From: Diospyros lotus
Taxonomy: Eukaryota; Streptophyta; Magnoliopsida; Ericales; Ebenaceae
Direction of reading: 5' to 3'
DNA: 64,000 bases
Assembly: GCF_014633365.1 (NCBI RefSeq)
Contig: NC_068343.1
Location: forward strand, 32,085,307-32,149,306
The translations under genes were made by a program, and so were the position numbers. Shown piece by piece: positions 45,351 through 57,183 of the stretch. The first letter of the stretch is position 1; each line of letters begins with the position of its first letter. The notes beneath the pieces are model-generated. The model was not told where the DNA came from, did not search any database, and saw only the letters and a list, made by a program, of their open reading frames with translations.

Positions 45351-46986
45351 CAGAAATAAAACTCACGATAACAGAGACGATATCTTAAATCAAGAACTTA
45401 TCTTACTACACCATTCCAAAAGAAATCTTGGGAGAACAATCCCAATTGATATAGAATAATATCAAGATGGATAAATCAATCGTTTATGAAATAAAACACT
45501 GTAAAATTATTCCTAGCTTAACATAACTCACTGGGTAATGGCATATCGCATGAATATATATATACATACATGAACATACCGTCTGATTAAACTGGGAACC
45601 CAAAACAAAGAGTCTTGGTATTCTAAGATCACTGCTAACATGATTTGAAGATCATATTTAAAAGATTCACTATAAAGAATCACACATATCTTCTTCATGC
45701 TCTCACTGTTCTACGAATATATATATATACACTGGAACTGATATAAATATGATAACTCAATGAAGAGCTGGAATAAACTGAGAACGAACTAACATGAATC
45801 TGTAATGAAAGGAATTACAGATAAGATACTTGCCTTATGATAACTCTGATTGGATTGAACAATTGCAACGAAAATCTCTTAAGCAATCTCACTGTTGAAG
45901 CTTCTTCCTTCTCCTGTTCTTCACATGGCATGAAGAAGAACTAATGCTAATGGATTAAATATATACACATGAAACCCTTCTCCTACCATAACTAGGAGAC
46001 TTTAATCCCAATCCCCTCACGGACGGATTCATCAATCTCTTAACCACAATAACTTTACTTAATAATTAAATTCTAATAACAAATCCTTAGATGACCCTCA
46101 TGTCCTTGCATTTAATTTCCACAATAAGTAAATATAATTAAATGCTATTTAAATACTATTCTCTCAATGAAAAATCTCTAAATTGCCACATTAAAATTTA
46201 ATTGGTCAATTCTCTTAATTAAACCTCAATAATTAATTAACTAATTCTAAATAAATTCTAAGCCCTTTAATGGGTCATTACAACTCATAATCAAAAATGG
46301 AGAAAGAGTAATAGAACTCACAATCCATAACGGAGAATGAGTAATAGAACTTGCTCATAACTTCACTATTATACGCATATATATATATACATCTTTGCTT
46401 ACTGATATAAATATGAAAACTACAATGAAGAATTGGAATAATCCGAAAATGAAACTAATATGAACCTATAATGGAAGGGATTACAAGGAAGATACTTGTC
46501 TCGATAAATATTGATCGACTCACACGATCTCAACCAGAAATCTCCTATGCAAAGCAACTTCTACAACTCACAGACTTCTTGGCTTTCTACTCCTCACGCA
46601 GTGTGAAGAACACTATAGTTTATGTGCCTTATATAGATATAGAAATAAGCCTAGAAGCCCATCTCCTTCTCCTTTTATAATTAGGAGTCCTTATTCTTAA
46701 TTAACTTGGAGACTTCAAACCTAAACCTTCTCACGTATGGATTCTCCCAATTACATAATATCTCTAATTAAGTAATTCCTAATAATAGGAAATTATTATT
46801 TAAAACTCTAGAATTACTTTCATTCCCTTGCATTTAATTTCCATATAATTTAAATGCTATTCTCTCATTTAAAAATTCCTAAATTGCCACCTTAAACATT
46901 TAATTGGTAACTCTCTTAAGATAAAAATTAAATAAGCCACGAAATAATTTATAAACAAATTCTAGGCCCTCCGATGGGTCGTCACA

Positions 46987-47790
46987 TAGTTCCCTCTCCA
47001 ATTTCTTGTGGAATGAGGATAGGTTACGATAAGGGTAGGTTCAAGTTGTGGATGTTGGATTTGGTCTTTGTAGTTTCCCATGCCATGTTATTTCACATGT
47101 TGCAGAGATGTTGATATTGTGGCCGAGACAGAGTAGTGCAATTTTTCATATTTTGTTAGTACAAATGCATGCAAAGGTTTGAGATTATGCATTTGGGGGT
47201 TTCATGTGAATGTGTGCTTGGTTAGGAGCATAACGGTTACTAGAATATTTATGTTGTTGGACACGAGCATTTCATTCGATATGTGGGTTCCTATGTGCGC
47301 AAGTGTGGCTTGATGCATGGTTTATGGGGACTATGTATCACATTTATGCCTATTATGCCACCGCATTCTATATATGCATTTGCATGGTTCTTGGTGCCAA
47401 TTCTTTTATTACAGCTATATGGTGTTTGGTAATCCAAACCGAGTTTATGTTCACAAACGCTCTTGCGTGCCGAGCAAGCTTCGACTCAAGTACGGGTGTT
47501 GGTCGCCCCCACCCGAGCGAGCCTCGGCTCGAGTTATAGGTACAGTTTTCCTTCAGAGCAGTAGCAGGTTTGTGATATGGACTTGGGTGCTAGTGCATTT
47601 TTATTTGGGCCCCAAGATCCAGTATATGCATATCTTTGTTATGCAACTGGTTCCTGTTATTTCATATATGATTGGTTATCATGTTTTGCATGATTTTTTG
47701 CATTGGGTGCCGGTATTCTTTAGCCCTTTATTCTTGCCAGCCTTTCCTTCTTTAGCATTTTATTTGGGTGCGAGCATCAGCATGAGTTTT
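46987..47790 (+). mobile_element. Family W LTR fragment, plus strand
   Basis: Matches the middle of the family W solo LTR (about 31200-31990) with blocks such as TGATGC.TGGTTTATGGGG and GGGCCCCAAG. Neither end is present: X1 cuts the left, and at about 47790 it turns into the same family in inverted orientation. The 165-codon frame at 47317-47814 is not supported as a gene. Confidence 0.7.
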
Positions 47791-47898
47791 TGCACTTGGG
47801 TCAGACACCACTAGATTCACCCTTAACTTTAGCGTTGCCTTTACCTATAATGAAGAGAAGCAAGAGTGAGTCACAAGACTCAGTAAGTATATAAAAAG

Positions 47899-48833
47899 TG
47901 TTGTTGCCAAGATACAACAATCTATTTTTAATTGCGGACAGACGGAAGAGTCTTGGGAGTCATGTCTTCACCGATGAGAATCTTGATAAGCAATTGGATC
48001 TAGTAAAGGTCCAGATCTGATAATCCGATAGAGCTGATAGTCTGATAAGGCTGATGATCTGGTGGCCTAAAATGACCGATTGACCTAAGGGTGACGAGTG
48101 GCCCTAAGAGTGACGAGTGGCCAAGGTGACCGAGTGACCTGAGGATGATGAGTGGCCAAGGTGACCGAGTGGCCTGAGAGTGACGAGTGGCCTACAAAAC
48201 GAGAGCACCGTTAGGACGCGGGTGGGGTCCCCACGCAAACCCTTTGATGCTTAAGTCAGATCAGGGGAGAAAATGAGAAAATTGTACTTCAGTTACTCAA
48301 AATTACGTACCTCAGGATGAAGGCGGGGTCTCATATTTATAGTGGAGGAGAAAGAGAGGCCTCGCCATATTTTCGGCGAGAATCTCGTGGCCCATTTCGG
48401 GAATTTCGGGGCACATTCGGCTGACGAGGGGGGCACTCGATTGGATCGGGCTAATGGCCAAAGAGATAGCAACCCCAGACTCGGCATAACCGAGTGACCC
48501 CCCACTCGGTTGCTTCCCCGAGTGGGATCCCTCGGCCTAACCGAGTGGACCCCACTCAGCTAGGACGAGGGGCCACTCGGCACAACCGAGTGGCCCCCCA
48601 CTCAGTTGCACCGAGCGGGGTTCAGCCACTCGGGTAACCGAGTGACGCTCCACTCCGTTGTACCGAGTGGTACCCCACTCGGTTATGCTGAGTGGGGGTG
48701 TCACTCGACTTAACCGAGTGGTCACCCACTCGGCTACTGAGTGGGTCTTCCTCAACCCTCTGCCCTCGCTTCATCCCCTCAAATTGGGGCCCACACTTGA
48801 TTAGATATCCGCTCCGCCTTCCCGGGTACATCA
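47899..48833 (-). mobile_element. 935-bp solo LTR with GAGTGG arrays
   Basis: Plus-strand ends TGTTGTTGCC and GTACATCA with the perfect TSD AAAAG (47894-47898 and 48834-48838). On the minus strand a TATA box CTATAAATAT lies at 48333-48342, which sets the orientation. It differs from all other LTRs here; the clade is unknown. Two motif arrays: ACGAGTGGCC direct repeats (48070-48195) downstream of the TATA, and inverted ACCGAGTGG/CCACTCGGT (48478-48745) upstream of it. Confidence 0.85.
48478..48745. repeat. Inverted ACCGAGTGG / CCACTCGG array
   Basis: Alternating copies on both strands, for instance AACCGAGTGGCCCCCCACTC, so the region can fold into a chain of short hairpins. At least eight pairs of arms are visible. 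GC-rich compared with the flanks. Confidence 0.9.
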
Positions 48834-50059
48834 AAAAGGAAAGGCTAACAAGAATAAAGGGTTAAAGAATACCAACACCTAAGTGCAAAAACTCATGCAA
48901 AGCATGAAAACCAATCATATATGAAATAATAGGTACCAACCGCATAACGAAGATATGCACATACCGGATCTTGGGGCCCAAATAAAAATGTACTAGCACC
49001 CAAATCCATATCACAAACCTGCTACTGCCCTGATGGGAAATTGTACCTATAACATGAACCAAGGCTTACTCGGTTAGGAACGACTAACACCTGTACTTGA
49101 GTCAAAGGTTACTCGGCAAGTAGGATGGGAAGAAAATTATCTGATATGCCTCTTGAAAATCCGGCCTAGATCAAGAAAATGTGTCTGGGAATCACTGATA
49201 GTGGAGGTTATCCAAATGAGAGAGAGGATATCTAGATGTAATAGCTTGATTATTGTGAGAGCCATCTGAATATGGCAAAGGGAATCTAGATGCAAGACAC
49301 AACATTTAAGCCAATTTGTGAGAGTGGTATCCAAATGCTAAGCCCTTCATCCGAATATGAGAGTCATTAAATTAAAAATGGAGTTAATTAAGAGATTCTA
49401 GATAGTTTCAACATCTTTTTGTATTCTTGGCATACCTCTCTCATCCAAGCTCTGACTGAGGTGATTTAAGATGATATGGAATGACAAGATAAATATCTAC
49501 AATGTTGATGTTTTGAGTTTTGAGAGATTTGGGCTGCATCAAGGTCAAAATTAGTCTGCAAAGGGAAAACCGCACACAAGAAACATAAGGCATCCGAATG
49601 CCACTCACAAAAATTCAAAGAAGTCATCCAAATGAGCCACTGTAGCATCCGGATGACACTCACATACCCTTGGCTCAATTTTAATTTTTACTTCTTACAT
49701 CTTGATGCCAAGCACCCCATCCCGAATGAGTGACCCAAAAAGCCATAAAAGTATCCAAATACCTCATATGCCATTTAAATAAGGCCCAAAACTCACACAT
49801 CTGAATGCCTAGGCTCTCATTTGAATACCCTAGCCTATATTCGGATATCTAAGCTACAATTTTCACAAACATTCGAATACAACACCAAAAATCTAGCTTA
49901 ATCACTTAGCTTACACACTTAATCCTTATCCAACACTTAGAAAATAATCACCAAAATTAACATATTAAACATCAAGGATAACCAACTCAATCCTTAAGGC
50001 ATAACACAACATTGAATAACTAAATTCAGCTCATTACAACCACACCAAGGTTTTCTCCA

Positions 50060-50848
50060 TAGCTCACCTTGAAAACTAGCCTGGTTTTCTCCTTATGCTC
50101 TTATTTTTGCAATGCCTCAAGAAACAGTGGACTCATTGATGCTTCTAAAACTAGGCTAGGGTGTGTTCTCTTGCGTTTCAATAGTTGGAAAATTGTGAGT
50201 AACATTATATCACCAATGATTCGAAATTGGCAGTTGTGGTTACCCAAAACTTTAGAGGCACTATTTGTATGGGGAAAGATTCAAGGTCTTCCCAGATCAT
50301 GAAAGCTTGAGGTACCTGCTCTCTTAGAAAGATTTGAATATGAGGCAGCAACGGTGGATGGAGTTTTTGAATGATTATGATTATATGGTCTAGTACCACC
50401 CCGGGAGGGCAAATGTTGTGGTTGATGCATTAAGCAGGGAGAGCTTGCTTGGATAGCCAATTTGATGGCACATGGATAGGGATTGGTGGAGGCTTTTACC
50501 TAATTGTTAGTGGACATGATTCCTAAAGGAACATCTGTTTACATTGCTAGCTTGGAAATTCACTCTCATCTGATGGAACAGATTTGACAAGCTACTCTAA
50601 GAAGACTTAAAGGTGAGGCCATGGATTGGTAATAGAAGGCAAGTCAAAAATCCTGACTTTTAGATTGGATGGAATACTTTGATTTCTAAATCAAATTTTT
50701 GTGCCTAAAGCCAAAGGACTAGGACAAACCATATTGGATGAGACACACCAAACCAGGTACGCTATCCACCCTAGAGTTACCACAATATATGAGTTTTGAG
50801 GAATAAGATAAAATTTTGAGGAAGAAATTTTTTTGAAGGGGGCTTGAA
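50060..50848 (+). pseudogene. pol: Chromovirus RNase H - integrase start fragment
   Basis: Translated pieces in changing frames: IDASKTRLGCVL (RNase H start) near 50135, then NMRQQRWMEFLNDYDYMV at 50338 and YHPGRANVVVDALSRE, the RNase H/integrase border, then ILDETHQTRYAIHPRVTTIYE near 50729 of the integrase zinc-binding domain. Many stops. The rest of integrase is deleted: the next sequence is GAAGGGGGCTTGAA, a polypurine tract, and the LTR. It is the oldest layer of the right-hand nest. Confidence 0.8.
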
Positions 50849-50901
50849 TGTAATACTTGAGAATTTTATAAAATCACATATTTGAGGAAATAGGATACTC
50901 C
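50849..50901 (+). repeat. Start of the 3' LTR of that Gypsy element
   Basis: TGTAATACTTGAG follows the polypurine tract. Only 53 bp remain before a Copia LTR inserted. Confidence 0.65.
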
Positions 50902-51876
50902 TAATAGTATTGAAATCCTATGGCACACACCTAAGAAGGGGAGTTAATTGGGTTATTGAAAAATTAACTTGAAAACTTGAAATCTTTTTCAAAACAAATA
51001 AGAATATAATGCAAGTGAAGACTATTGAGGATGCTTGAAATAATAAATGAAATAAAAAGCATAAGCAAGTGAGAGACACAAAGATTTATAGTGGTTCAAC
51101 CAAAAATGGCTTACATCCACTCCCTTAACTTCCCACTAAGGATTTCCAAATCCACCAATCCTCCTACCAAAACTGGTAAGCCCTCTAGCATTGATCGCTA
51201 AGAATTTACAAACCTCCTACTTAGACAAGTAGGCCCTCTAGCTACACAAGCTAGGAAATACAAGAAATGTACAATAAGTGAGAATCTAAGAGATGAATCT
51301 CTTAGTTACAAATCTCTTATAATAAAAACAAGGCTTGAATGACAAAATACAAATTGATATCAAAGCCTTTGAGAGAGAAAATTTAAAGCACAATTATAAT
51401 TGAGAAAATTGAAAATATGTAAATAATTTGAAAGCCACTTCACTTCATTTCCATCCATTAGTCTCTTCAAGATCATCCTTGACTTGTATTTATAAGTATC
51501 TCGAGAGCTTCAAGTGAAAAGTAGCCATTTATAGCCATTAGAGATTTAAAAACAAGCCATTGGAAGCTTTCTGCGAATTAATTGATCGACATATGAATTA
51601 AATCGGTTGACAGATCGAATTTTAAGCTTTTGTTAGTCGACAGATTGAAAGCATTAGTCAAAAGATGCAAAGGTTAGTTGATAGATGAAATTACTTAGTC
51701 GATAGATGAAATGAGTTAGTCGACATATTCAAAGGTTAGTCGACAAATGAAATGAGATAAACGACATATTGAGGCAAAACGATTTTAATTATGAAAACTT
51801 ACGCACTGGTAGGCGACATATGGAAATGGATAGATGACTAATTAGTTAAGAAATACACATCATGCATGTTGTTAAA
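50902..51876 (-). mobile_element. Copia LTR, partial, minus strand
   Basis: The left end TAATAGTATTGAAATCC plus TATGGCACACAC aligns with the end of the Copia LTR at 26098 reversed (TGATAATTTTGAAAT), the terminal TG having become TA. TATA on the minus strand: TATAAATA at 51487-51494. Array of GTCGACA-type words at 51590-51850. Cut at 51877 by a family W LTR. Confidence 0.78.
51590..51850. repeat. GTCGACAGAT motif array
   Basis: Words AGTCGACAGAT, AGTCGACATAT, GGTTGACAGAT, AGTCGATAGAT at 20-35 bp spacing, just upstream (minus strand) of the TATA box. More decayed than the array at 53150-53490. Confidence 0.8.
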
Positions 51877-52436
51877 TGTAAGGCCCCCCACCTAGGTCCC
51901 CAAAGAACCAAAGCGGGTACCCTTCTAAAATAGAGACAACTTGAGTCTGGATAAACCTGTCATGCTTACAACTGATGAAAACCAAAAAACCTGATAAAGG
52001 AAACTTACCATCCCGGCATGAATATCAAAACCTCAACCTGCTATACAATAACTAATCTCTAGGTTTTCATAACCCAATCATGCATAACATATATCACAAA
52101 CTCACTGGCTGCCAAATACAACATAATCCATACAAACCTAAATAAACTAAATCAAAATGCAATCCAAAAGCGATAAAATGCCTAAAAAGAAACCCCTAGG
52201 ATGAGAACTGCTAAGTCTGCATGACCCTGTACACCACTTAACAAAGAAGTTGGGAACCACTAGACTCGCCCACAATTGGGTCCTTGCCTTTACCTAGAAT
52301 GAAGAGATAACAAGGTGAGTCCAAATGACTCAGCAAGCTAATAAAGAAAGGAAGGACGAATAAAATAGGTGCTAAGAGTAAACTTGTATTTGAAGTGCAT
52401 AACAAACCAAAACTCGTGCATAACATGCCATGTAAT

Positions 52437-54344
52437 TGTTAGAATAGGAGGTGCTATGGCACACACCAAGAGGGGGGGTGAATTGGTTACATTAAAAATT
52501 GAAGTAGAGAAACAGAGATATCATCCGTGTAAAAACAATCTTGTTTTGTGAAAAGTAAATATGAAATCTTATGAATGAATGAATGAATTAAGTAGGGATA
52601 AAAATGCTAACATGAACAAATAAAAACAAGAAGCACAGAAGACAAGAGATTTATAGTGGTTCGCCTTTCCAAGCCTAATCCACTACCTTAGCTACCCACT
52701 AAGGATTTTGAAGAAAATTCACTATCAACCCCCTACTCAACCCGAGTAGGTCCTCTAGTCTGTGACTAGGAAAAACTTACAAACCTCCCAATATAATGGG
52801 CCCTCTAGCTTACGCTAGGACAATTACAGTAATCGTGAAGATGAGAGTCTAAGAGTACAAACTCTTAGTTACAAGCTCTCTCCAACTGATAAATTTAAGC
52901 TTACAATGAATGTAACAGTGTATACAAAGCCTCAGAAATGTAAATACAGAGAGAGAAGATATTAATCGCTCGATGTAAAAATGAAAGCTCGGTGGTTGAA
53001 GATATTAAATGTTTTCCAACAACCTTCAATCGATTCTCCCAACCCATATTTATAGTTGATGGTAGATAGATCCAAAAATCCGACCGTTGTGGTGGTTGGG
53101 CGAGCATTAAATGCGCCAAAAACTAGCCGTTGAAACTTTCTGTGAAACACATAGTCGACAGATCAAATAGGTTAGTCGACTATTTTATCAAATAAAGCTA
53201 GCCATAGTCGACAGACAGAAAAGCATAGTCGACTATCTTATAACACAAAAATCTCATAGTCGACAGATCCTTTTACATAGTCGACAGATCAAAAATTACA
53301 AAGAAAATTTTGAAATTCATGAACAAACATAGTCGACAGATGAAATAGCATAGTCGACTATCCTTTCACAATAGTCGACAGACGCAAAAATAGTCGACAG
53401 ATGCAAGATATAGTCAACAGACTGAACAAGCATAGTCGACTATCCTTATGCATAGTCGACAGCACTAAACAACATAGTCGACTATCTTCTTGGAAAATCT
53501 AGAAACTTGACAGATAACATGAGAAGCACACTTGATTAATACAAAACATCACCACATATTTACATTTCTTTAGTTTAAGTAAATGTCCTCATTTTGTTTA
53601 AATGTCCTCATTTTGTTTAATTTATATTTTACCTTCCATTTACTTTAATACATAAATGTAAATAAGAAAGTACCCCCCATTTGGATTCAATAAAAATATC
53701 AAAAAAATCAAAATCTATAAGAATAAAAAAGTAGAATTTGGATTTTAGTAGGAACTTAGAATTTTGCTATTTTACCACCTCTAAGATATACACTTTTCAT
53801 TTCTTGAAAAATTTGTTAAAAATCATTTTATCACTAATGAATGTTAGTTATTGAATTACCGGGAGTTAGTTTTCTAAAAAGAAAACATTTTCATATATGT
53901 CTCCTTATAAGGTGCTAGTTTTCCAGACTTAGAAAAATATTGAAACGATATCAAAATGAGTTTCAAGACATGATGCATGAACTAAAGGATTTTTCATACG
54001 ATTAAGTTTCAAGCCAAAACCTTTCATGCATGTTTCAAAATATGAAAAAATATATATTGAAAATCTTTCATTTGAATTTCTAGTTGGTCTTTTGCCTTAG
54101 AACAATTTTAGCTCTATGTTGACCAATGACTTCAAAGCTAATTCGAAAAACATTTTAGGAGATTTTATCATAATACATGTTTATTCACATCTCCATCTAT
54201 AAGAATATAAATCATTTGGTTTTCATTTTAACAAAGTATTTGAAATTGATTTTTGTTGAAAACCATAAACTTGACTCATGACTTTGGGGATAAAACACGA
54301 TATTGTTTTTCATCATCAAAACTAAACACAAGGGTAGAACATCA
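52437..54344 (-). mobile_element. Solo Copia LTR, 1908 bp
   Basis: Minus-strand start TGATGTTCTACCC at 54344 and end CTATTCTAACA at 52437. Perfect TSD GTAAT at 52432-52436 and 54345-54349. TATA box CTATAAATAT at 53046-53055. The motif array (53150-53490) sits in U3, about 100 bp upstream of the TATA box. It is of the same family as the LTR start at 477-799. Confidence 0.93.
53150..53490. repeat. TAGTCGACAGA / TAGTCGACTA motif array
   Basis: I count 13 TAGTCGAC words; four or five are the full palindrome TAGTCGACTA, the others TAGTCGACAGA. Spacing is roughly 15-35 bp. One decayed word reads TAGTCAACAGA. Confidence 0.93.
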
Positions 54345-56184
54345 GTAATCTCATAAATTGATATAGGTACCAACTGTATAAGTAGCAATGCACACATACA
54401 GGATCTTGGGGCCCAAATAAGAAATGCACTAGCACCCAAGTCCTTATAACAACTTTGCTACTGCCCTGAAGGCAGACTGCACCTGTACTATGAGCTGAAG
54501 CTTGCTCGTGTAACACCCCACTTTCTCGGGCATGTTATGATTTGAGACAATTTTGGGACAATAAATTTTTTCCTTTCAAACTAATACTAAACCATATAAT
54601 TCCTCATATCTGTCCCAAAATTTCCATACATTTATCTCGAAAGAGAATCATCATATACCTCAAATGCAGAAGCTAGAATCGAACATAACATCTTAACATT
54701 AATTATTAATCAGTTTTTACATCCTTATTAACCATAAATAAGGTTATACATGACCGTTTCTCGAACTTAATTCCCAATACAAGGCTATTCATCAATGACT
54801 TAAAACATAGCATAAGTTCTCAACTAACATTAACCTTAAATAGGGTTATACATCATCAATAACCATAAGGTTATACATCATCATTCCTTAAAATGTTCAG
54901 ATTTCAAAGTAGCAGAACTTAAATACATGGGCTACATTACATACATTCCATTCATCATTTAATTGATCATGCACTTTACTAAGTGTCATTTCATGCCTCA
55001 TTCATCCTTGTTCCTGCTACAATTTCCATCTAGAACGTTTGAATATTCCAGGGGCAAAGCCTAAGTTAGATGATGAATCATCTAAGTAAGGGTACAAAAA
55101 CATTTTCGTGCATGAATGCAAAATGCAAAATGTCCTCATTCATTTTCAGTTTGAGTTAACCTCACCCAGTTGCTGCTCCCCATTTTTACAGCCTCCTTCC
55201 CAGGCCGAGGTGTATGGATAAATCCCTTGGTAGAGCATCGATGTAACGACTCGTTAGAGGGCATAGTATTTATTCAGAATTAGTTAATTAATTATTGAAG
55301 TAATTAATTAAGAGAACTTGCCATTTAATTTTCAATGTGGCAATTTAGAATATTTTTAATTGAGAGATCAGCATTTAATTCTTCATTTAGTGTTGAAATT
55401 AAATGTAAGGACTTGAGGGTCATTTAAGAAGTTGTTATTTATTTAATTAGTTAATAAGAGTTATTATGAGATTAGGAGTCCAGGTGCGAGAAGGCTTGGG
55501 CTTAGAAGTCTCCAAGTTATAATGGAATGTGAGATGGACTTAGGGCTGTATATATATATATATATTTGACCGTAGCCATATGTTCTTCACGCCGCAAGAA
55601 CAGAGAGCAGGAGCCAACAGTGGGTTCAAGTCTTTGCTTAGGAAGATTTTCGTTGCAATCGTTGATCTGATCAGAGTTAGCATAAGGCAAGTATCCTATC
55701 TGTAATTCCTTTCATTACAGATTCATAATAGTTGGTCCTCAGTTTATTCCAGCGTTCCATTGAGTTGTCATATTTATATCAATTACAGTATATATATATA
55801 TGTATACGTAGAACAGTGAGTGCATGAGGAAATTATGTGGGATTCTTTCTAGTGAATCTTTTAAATATGATCTTCAAATCATATTAGCAGTGATCTCAGA
55901 ATACCAAGACTCATTGATTTGGGTTCCCAGTTTAATCAGATGGTATGTTCAAGAATATGTATATAGATTCATGCGATATATCCATTTCCAGTGAGATATG
56001 ATAAGCCATGCACAATTCTTTTCAGCGTTTTCTTTCATAAGCGATTGATTTAATACATCTTGATATTATTTTATATCAATTGGGATTGTTCTCCCAAGAT
56101 TTGTTTTGGAATGATGTAGTGATGCTAAGTTTTGATTCAAGATATGGTCTCTGTTATCATAAGCTTCGTTTTGTATAAGTTTCC

Positions 56185-56800
56185 GGTCATTCGAATGAGC
56201 CTCTTTGTCATTCGAATGAGTTCAATGGTATCCGAATGAGTTTTCAGTGCTATCGTAAGTTTTTCCCTTATAATGTATCAGTCATTCGAATGAGTCCTTT
56301 GTCATTCAAATGAGTCATGTGTTATCATATCATTTGTATGTATTTTTGAAGTTTTGAGACTGTCATTTGAATGAGTTTTCTTATCATTCGATTGAGCCCT
56401 TGAAGATTTGAATAAGTTGTTGCTTTGTATAGTCTAGCATTCGAATGAGTCCCTCTATCATTCGAATGACCCGTGAGTACCCCATAAATTCATTCGAATG
56501 AGGGTACTGTTGCATTCGAATAAGTCATTTTTTGCCAGTTCAAAAGTTGTAAGTTGTCAAAATTCATTCGAATGAATTTGTGAGTCATTCGAATGAGTCC
56601 TTGATCAGATCCGAATAGCCTTTGTTATATATCATATATCATTCGAATGAGCCTCTGTCATTCGAATGAGTTTCTGCCATTCGAATGAGCTTGCTGTAGT
56701 CCATTTTTTTTTTCATTCGAATGGGCTACTGTTTCATCCAAATTGCTTCCTTATGCTTCCTCAATCATCCAAATAGTATCATATGGCATCCGAATGGCTT
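56185..56800. repeat. CATTCGAATG array in X3
   Basis: At least 12 exact CATTCGAATG words between 56185 and 56740, usually followed by AG, plus decayed forms (CATTCAAATG, CATTTGAATG, CATCCAAATA). Spacing is roughly 10-45 bp. Confidence 0.93.
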
Positions 56801-57183
56801 CCAATAAATTCTTAATGCAAGTCTTAAATTTAATATAAATATTCGATAATTCAAATATTGAATTTTTATGCCAAGATATGATAAAAATCCAATATGCCAT
56901 GCCTATACTCAGAAATTTCAGAATAATTGTGTCTCAATATGGTTGGTAAAAATCATATACCATATTTAATAGTTAATTATAACATGATCAGCATTATTTT
57001 GTGATATTATGTGCATACACATTGGTATGAGCATTGAGCATGACTTTCTATGGAGTACTACATATTGTGTGCTAGCATGCATGTGAGCATTGCATTATGC
57101 ACGCCATGCGGCTAGTCCGCGGGGATCCCACCAGTTTTCAGTTTCAGTTTGTGTGTCGCTCGCCTGATGTCGACCAGGGAGCT

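Larger units (their letters stand above)
40969..46282 (-). mobile_element. X2: solo LTR of family X inside the X1 5' LTR
   Basis: Minus-strand start TGTAATGACCCATT at 46282, end GGTGTTACA at 40969. Perfect TSD ACTCA at 40964-40968 and 46283-46287. Without the nested family Z LTR and one TSD copy (2810 bp) it is 2504 bp. It inserted in the 33-bp minisatellite of its own relative. Its motif array (44780-45350) uses CATTCGAATG, unlike X1. Confidence 0.93.
34584..46986 (-). mobile_element. X1: Tekay/Del-like chromovirus with internal deletion
   Basis: On the minus strand: 5' LTR (46986 to 39098), tRNA-Met primer site, gag start, a deletion, integrase with chromodomain remains, polypurine tract, 3' LTR (36837 to 34584, lacking about 90 bp at its end). 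The internal region is only 2.26 kb; the end of gag, protease, RT and RNase H are gone. Integrase C-terminal phrases (LALPPQLSHVHNLFHISMLRKYVPDP) are typical of the Tekay/Del chromoviruses. The 5' LTR contains two levels of nested solo LTRs. The left flank is a Copia LTR and the right flank a family W LTR, so the left LTR was probably cut by later recombination. Confidence 0.88.
39098..46986 (-). repeat. 5' LTR of X1 with nested solo LTRs
   Basis: On the minus strand starts TGTGACGACCCATC at 46986 and ends GGATGTTATA at 39098, where the terminal CA has become TA. Setting aside the nested solo LTR and one TSD (5319 bp) leaves 2570 bp, close to the other family X copies (2504 and 2547 bp). TATA on the minus strand: CTATATAAGGC, 46626-46636. 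The motif array is at 40085-40620 with at least five TCCGGATAT words. Confidence 0.88.
47791..50050 (-). mobile_element. Family W LTR fragment, minus strand, with a nested LTR
   Basis: Blocks GCCTTTACCTATAATGAAGAG, ACTCATGCAAAGCATG and ATCTTGGGGCCCAAATAA also occur in the other minus-strand copy (51877-54508). A solo LTR interrupts it at 47899-48833. A decayed ATCCGGAT-like array runs from about 49205 to 49870. The right end is vague, near 50050, where a Gypsy coding fragment begins. Confidence 0.65.
51877..54508 (-). mobile_element. Family W LTR, partial, minus strand, with a nested Copia LTR
   Basis: Starts TGTAAGGCCCCCC at 51877. Contains CCTTTACCTAGAATGAAGAG, and after the nested Copia LTR goes on with ATCTTGGGGCCCAAATAAGA. 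It breaks at 54508 where a family Z LTR begins. The continuation is not found to the right, so its other end was lost. Confidence 0.72.

Noticed and set aside
47317..47814. 165-codon frame in family W sequence
   Set aside because: It runs across the inverted junction and LTR sequence; no domain, and the equivalent region of W copy 1 has no matching frame.
53150..53490. Regularly spaced repeats that might suggest a CRISPR array
   Set aside because: The repeats are 8-12 bp, spacers are irregular, the context is a plant LTR, and there are no cas genes.
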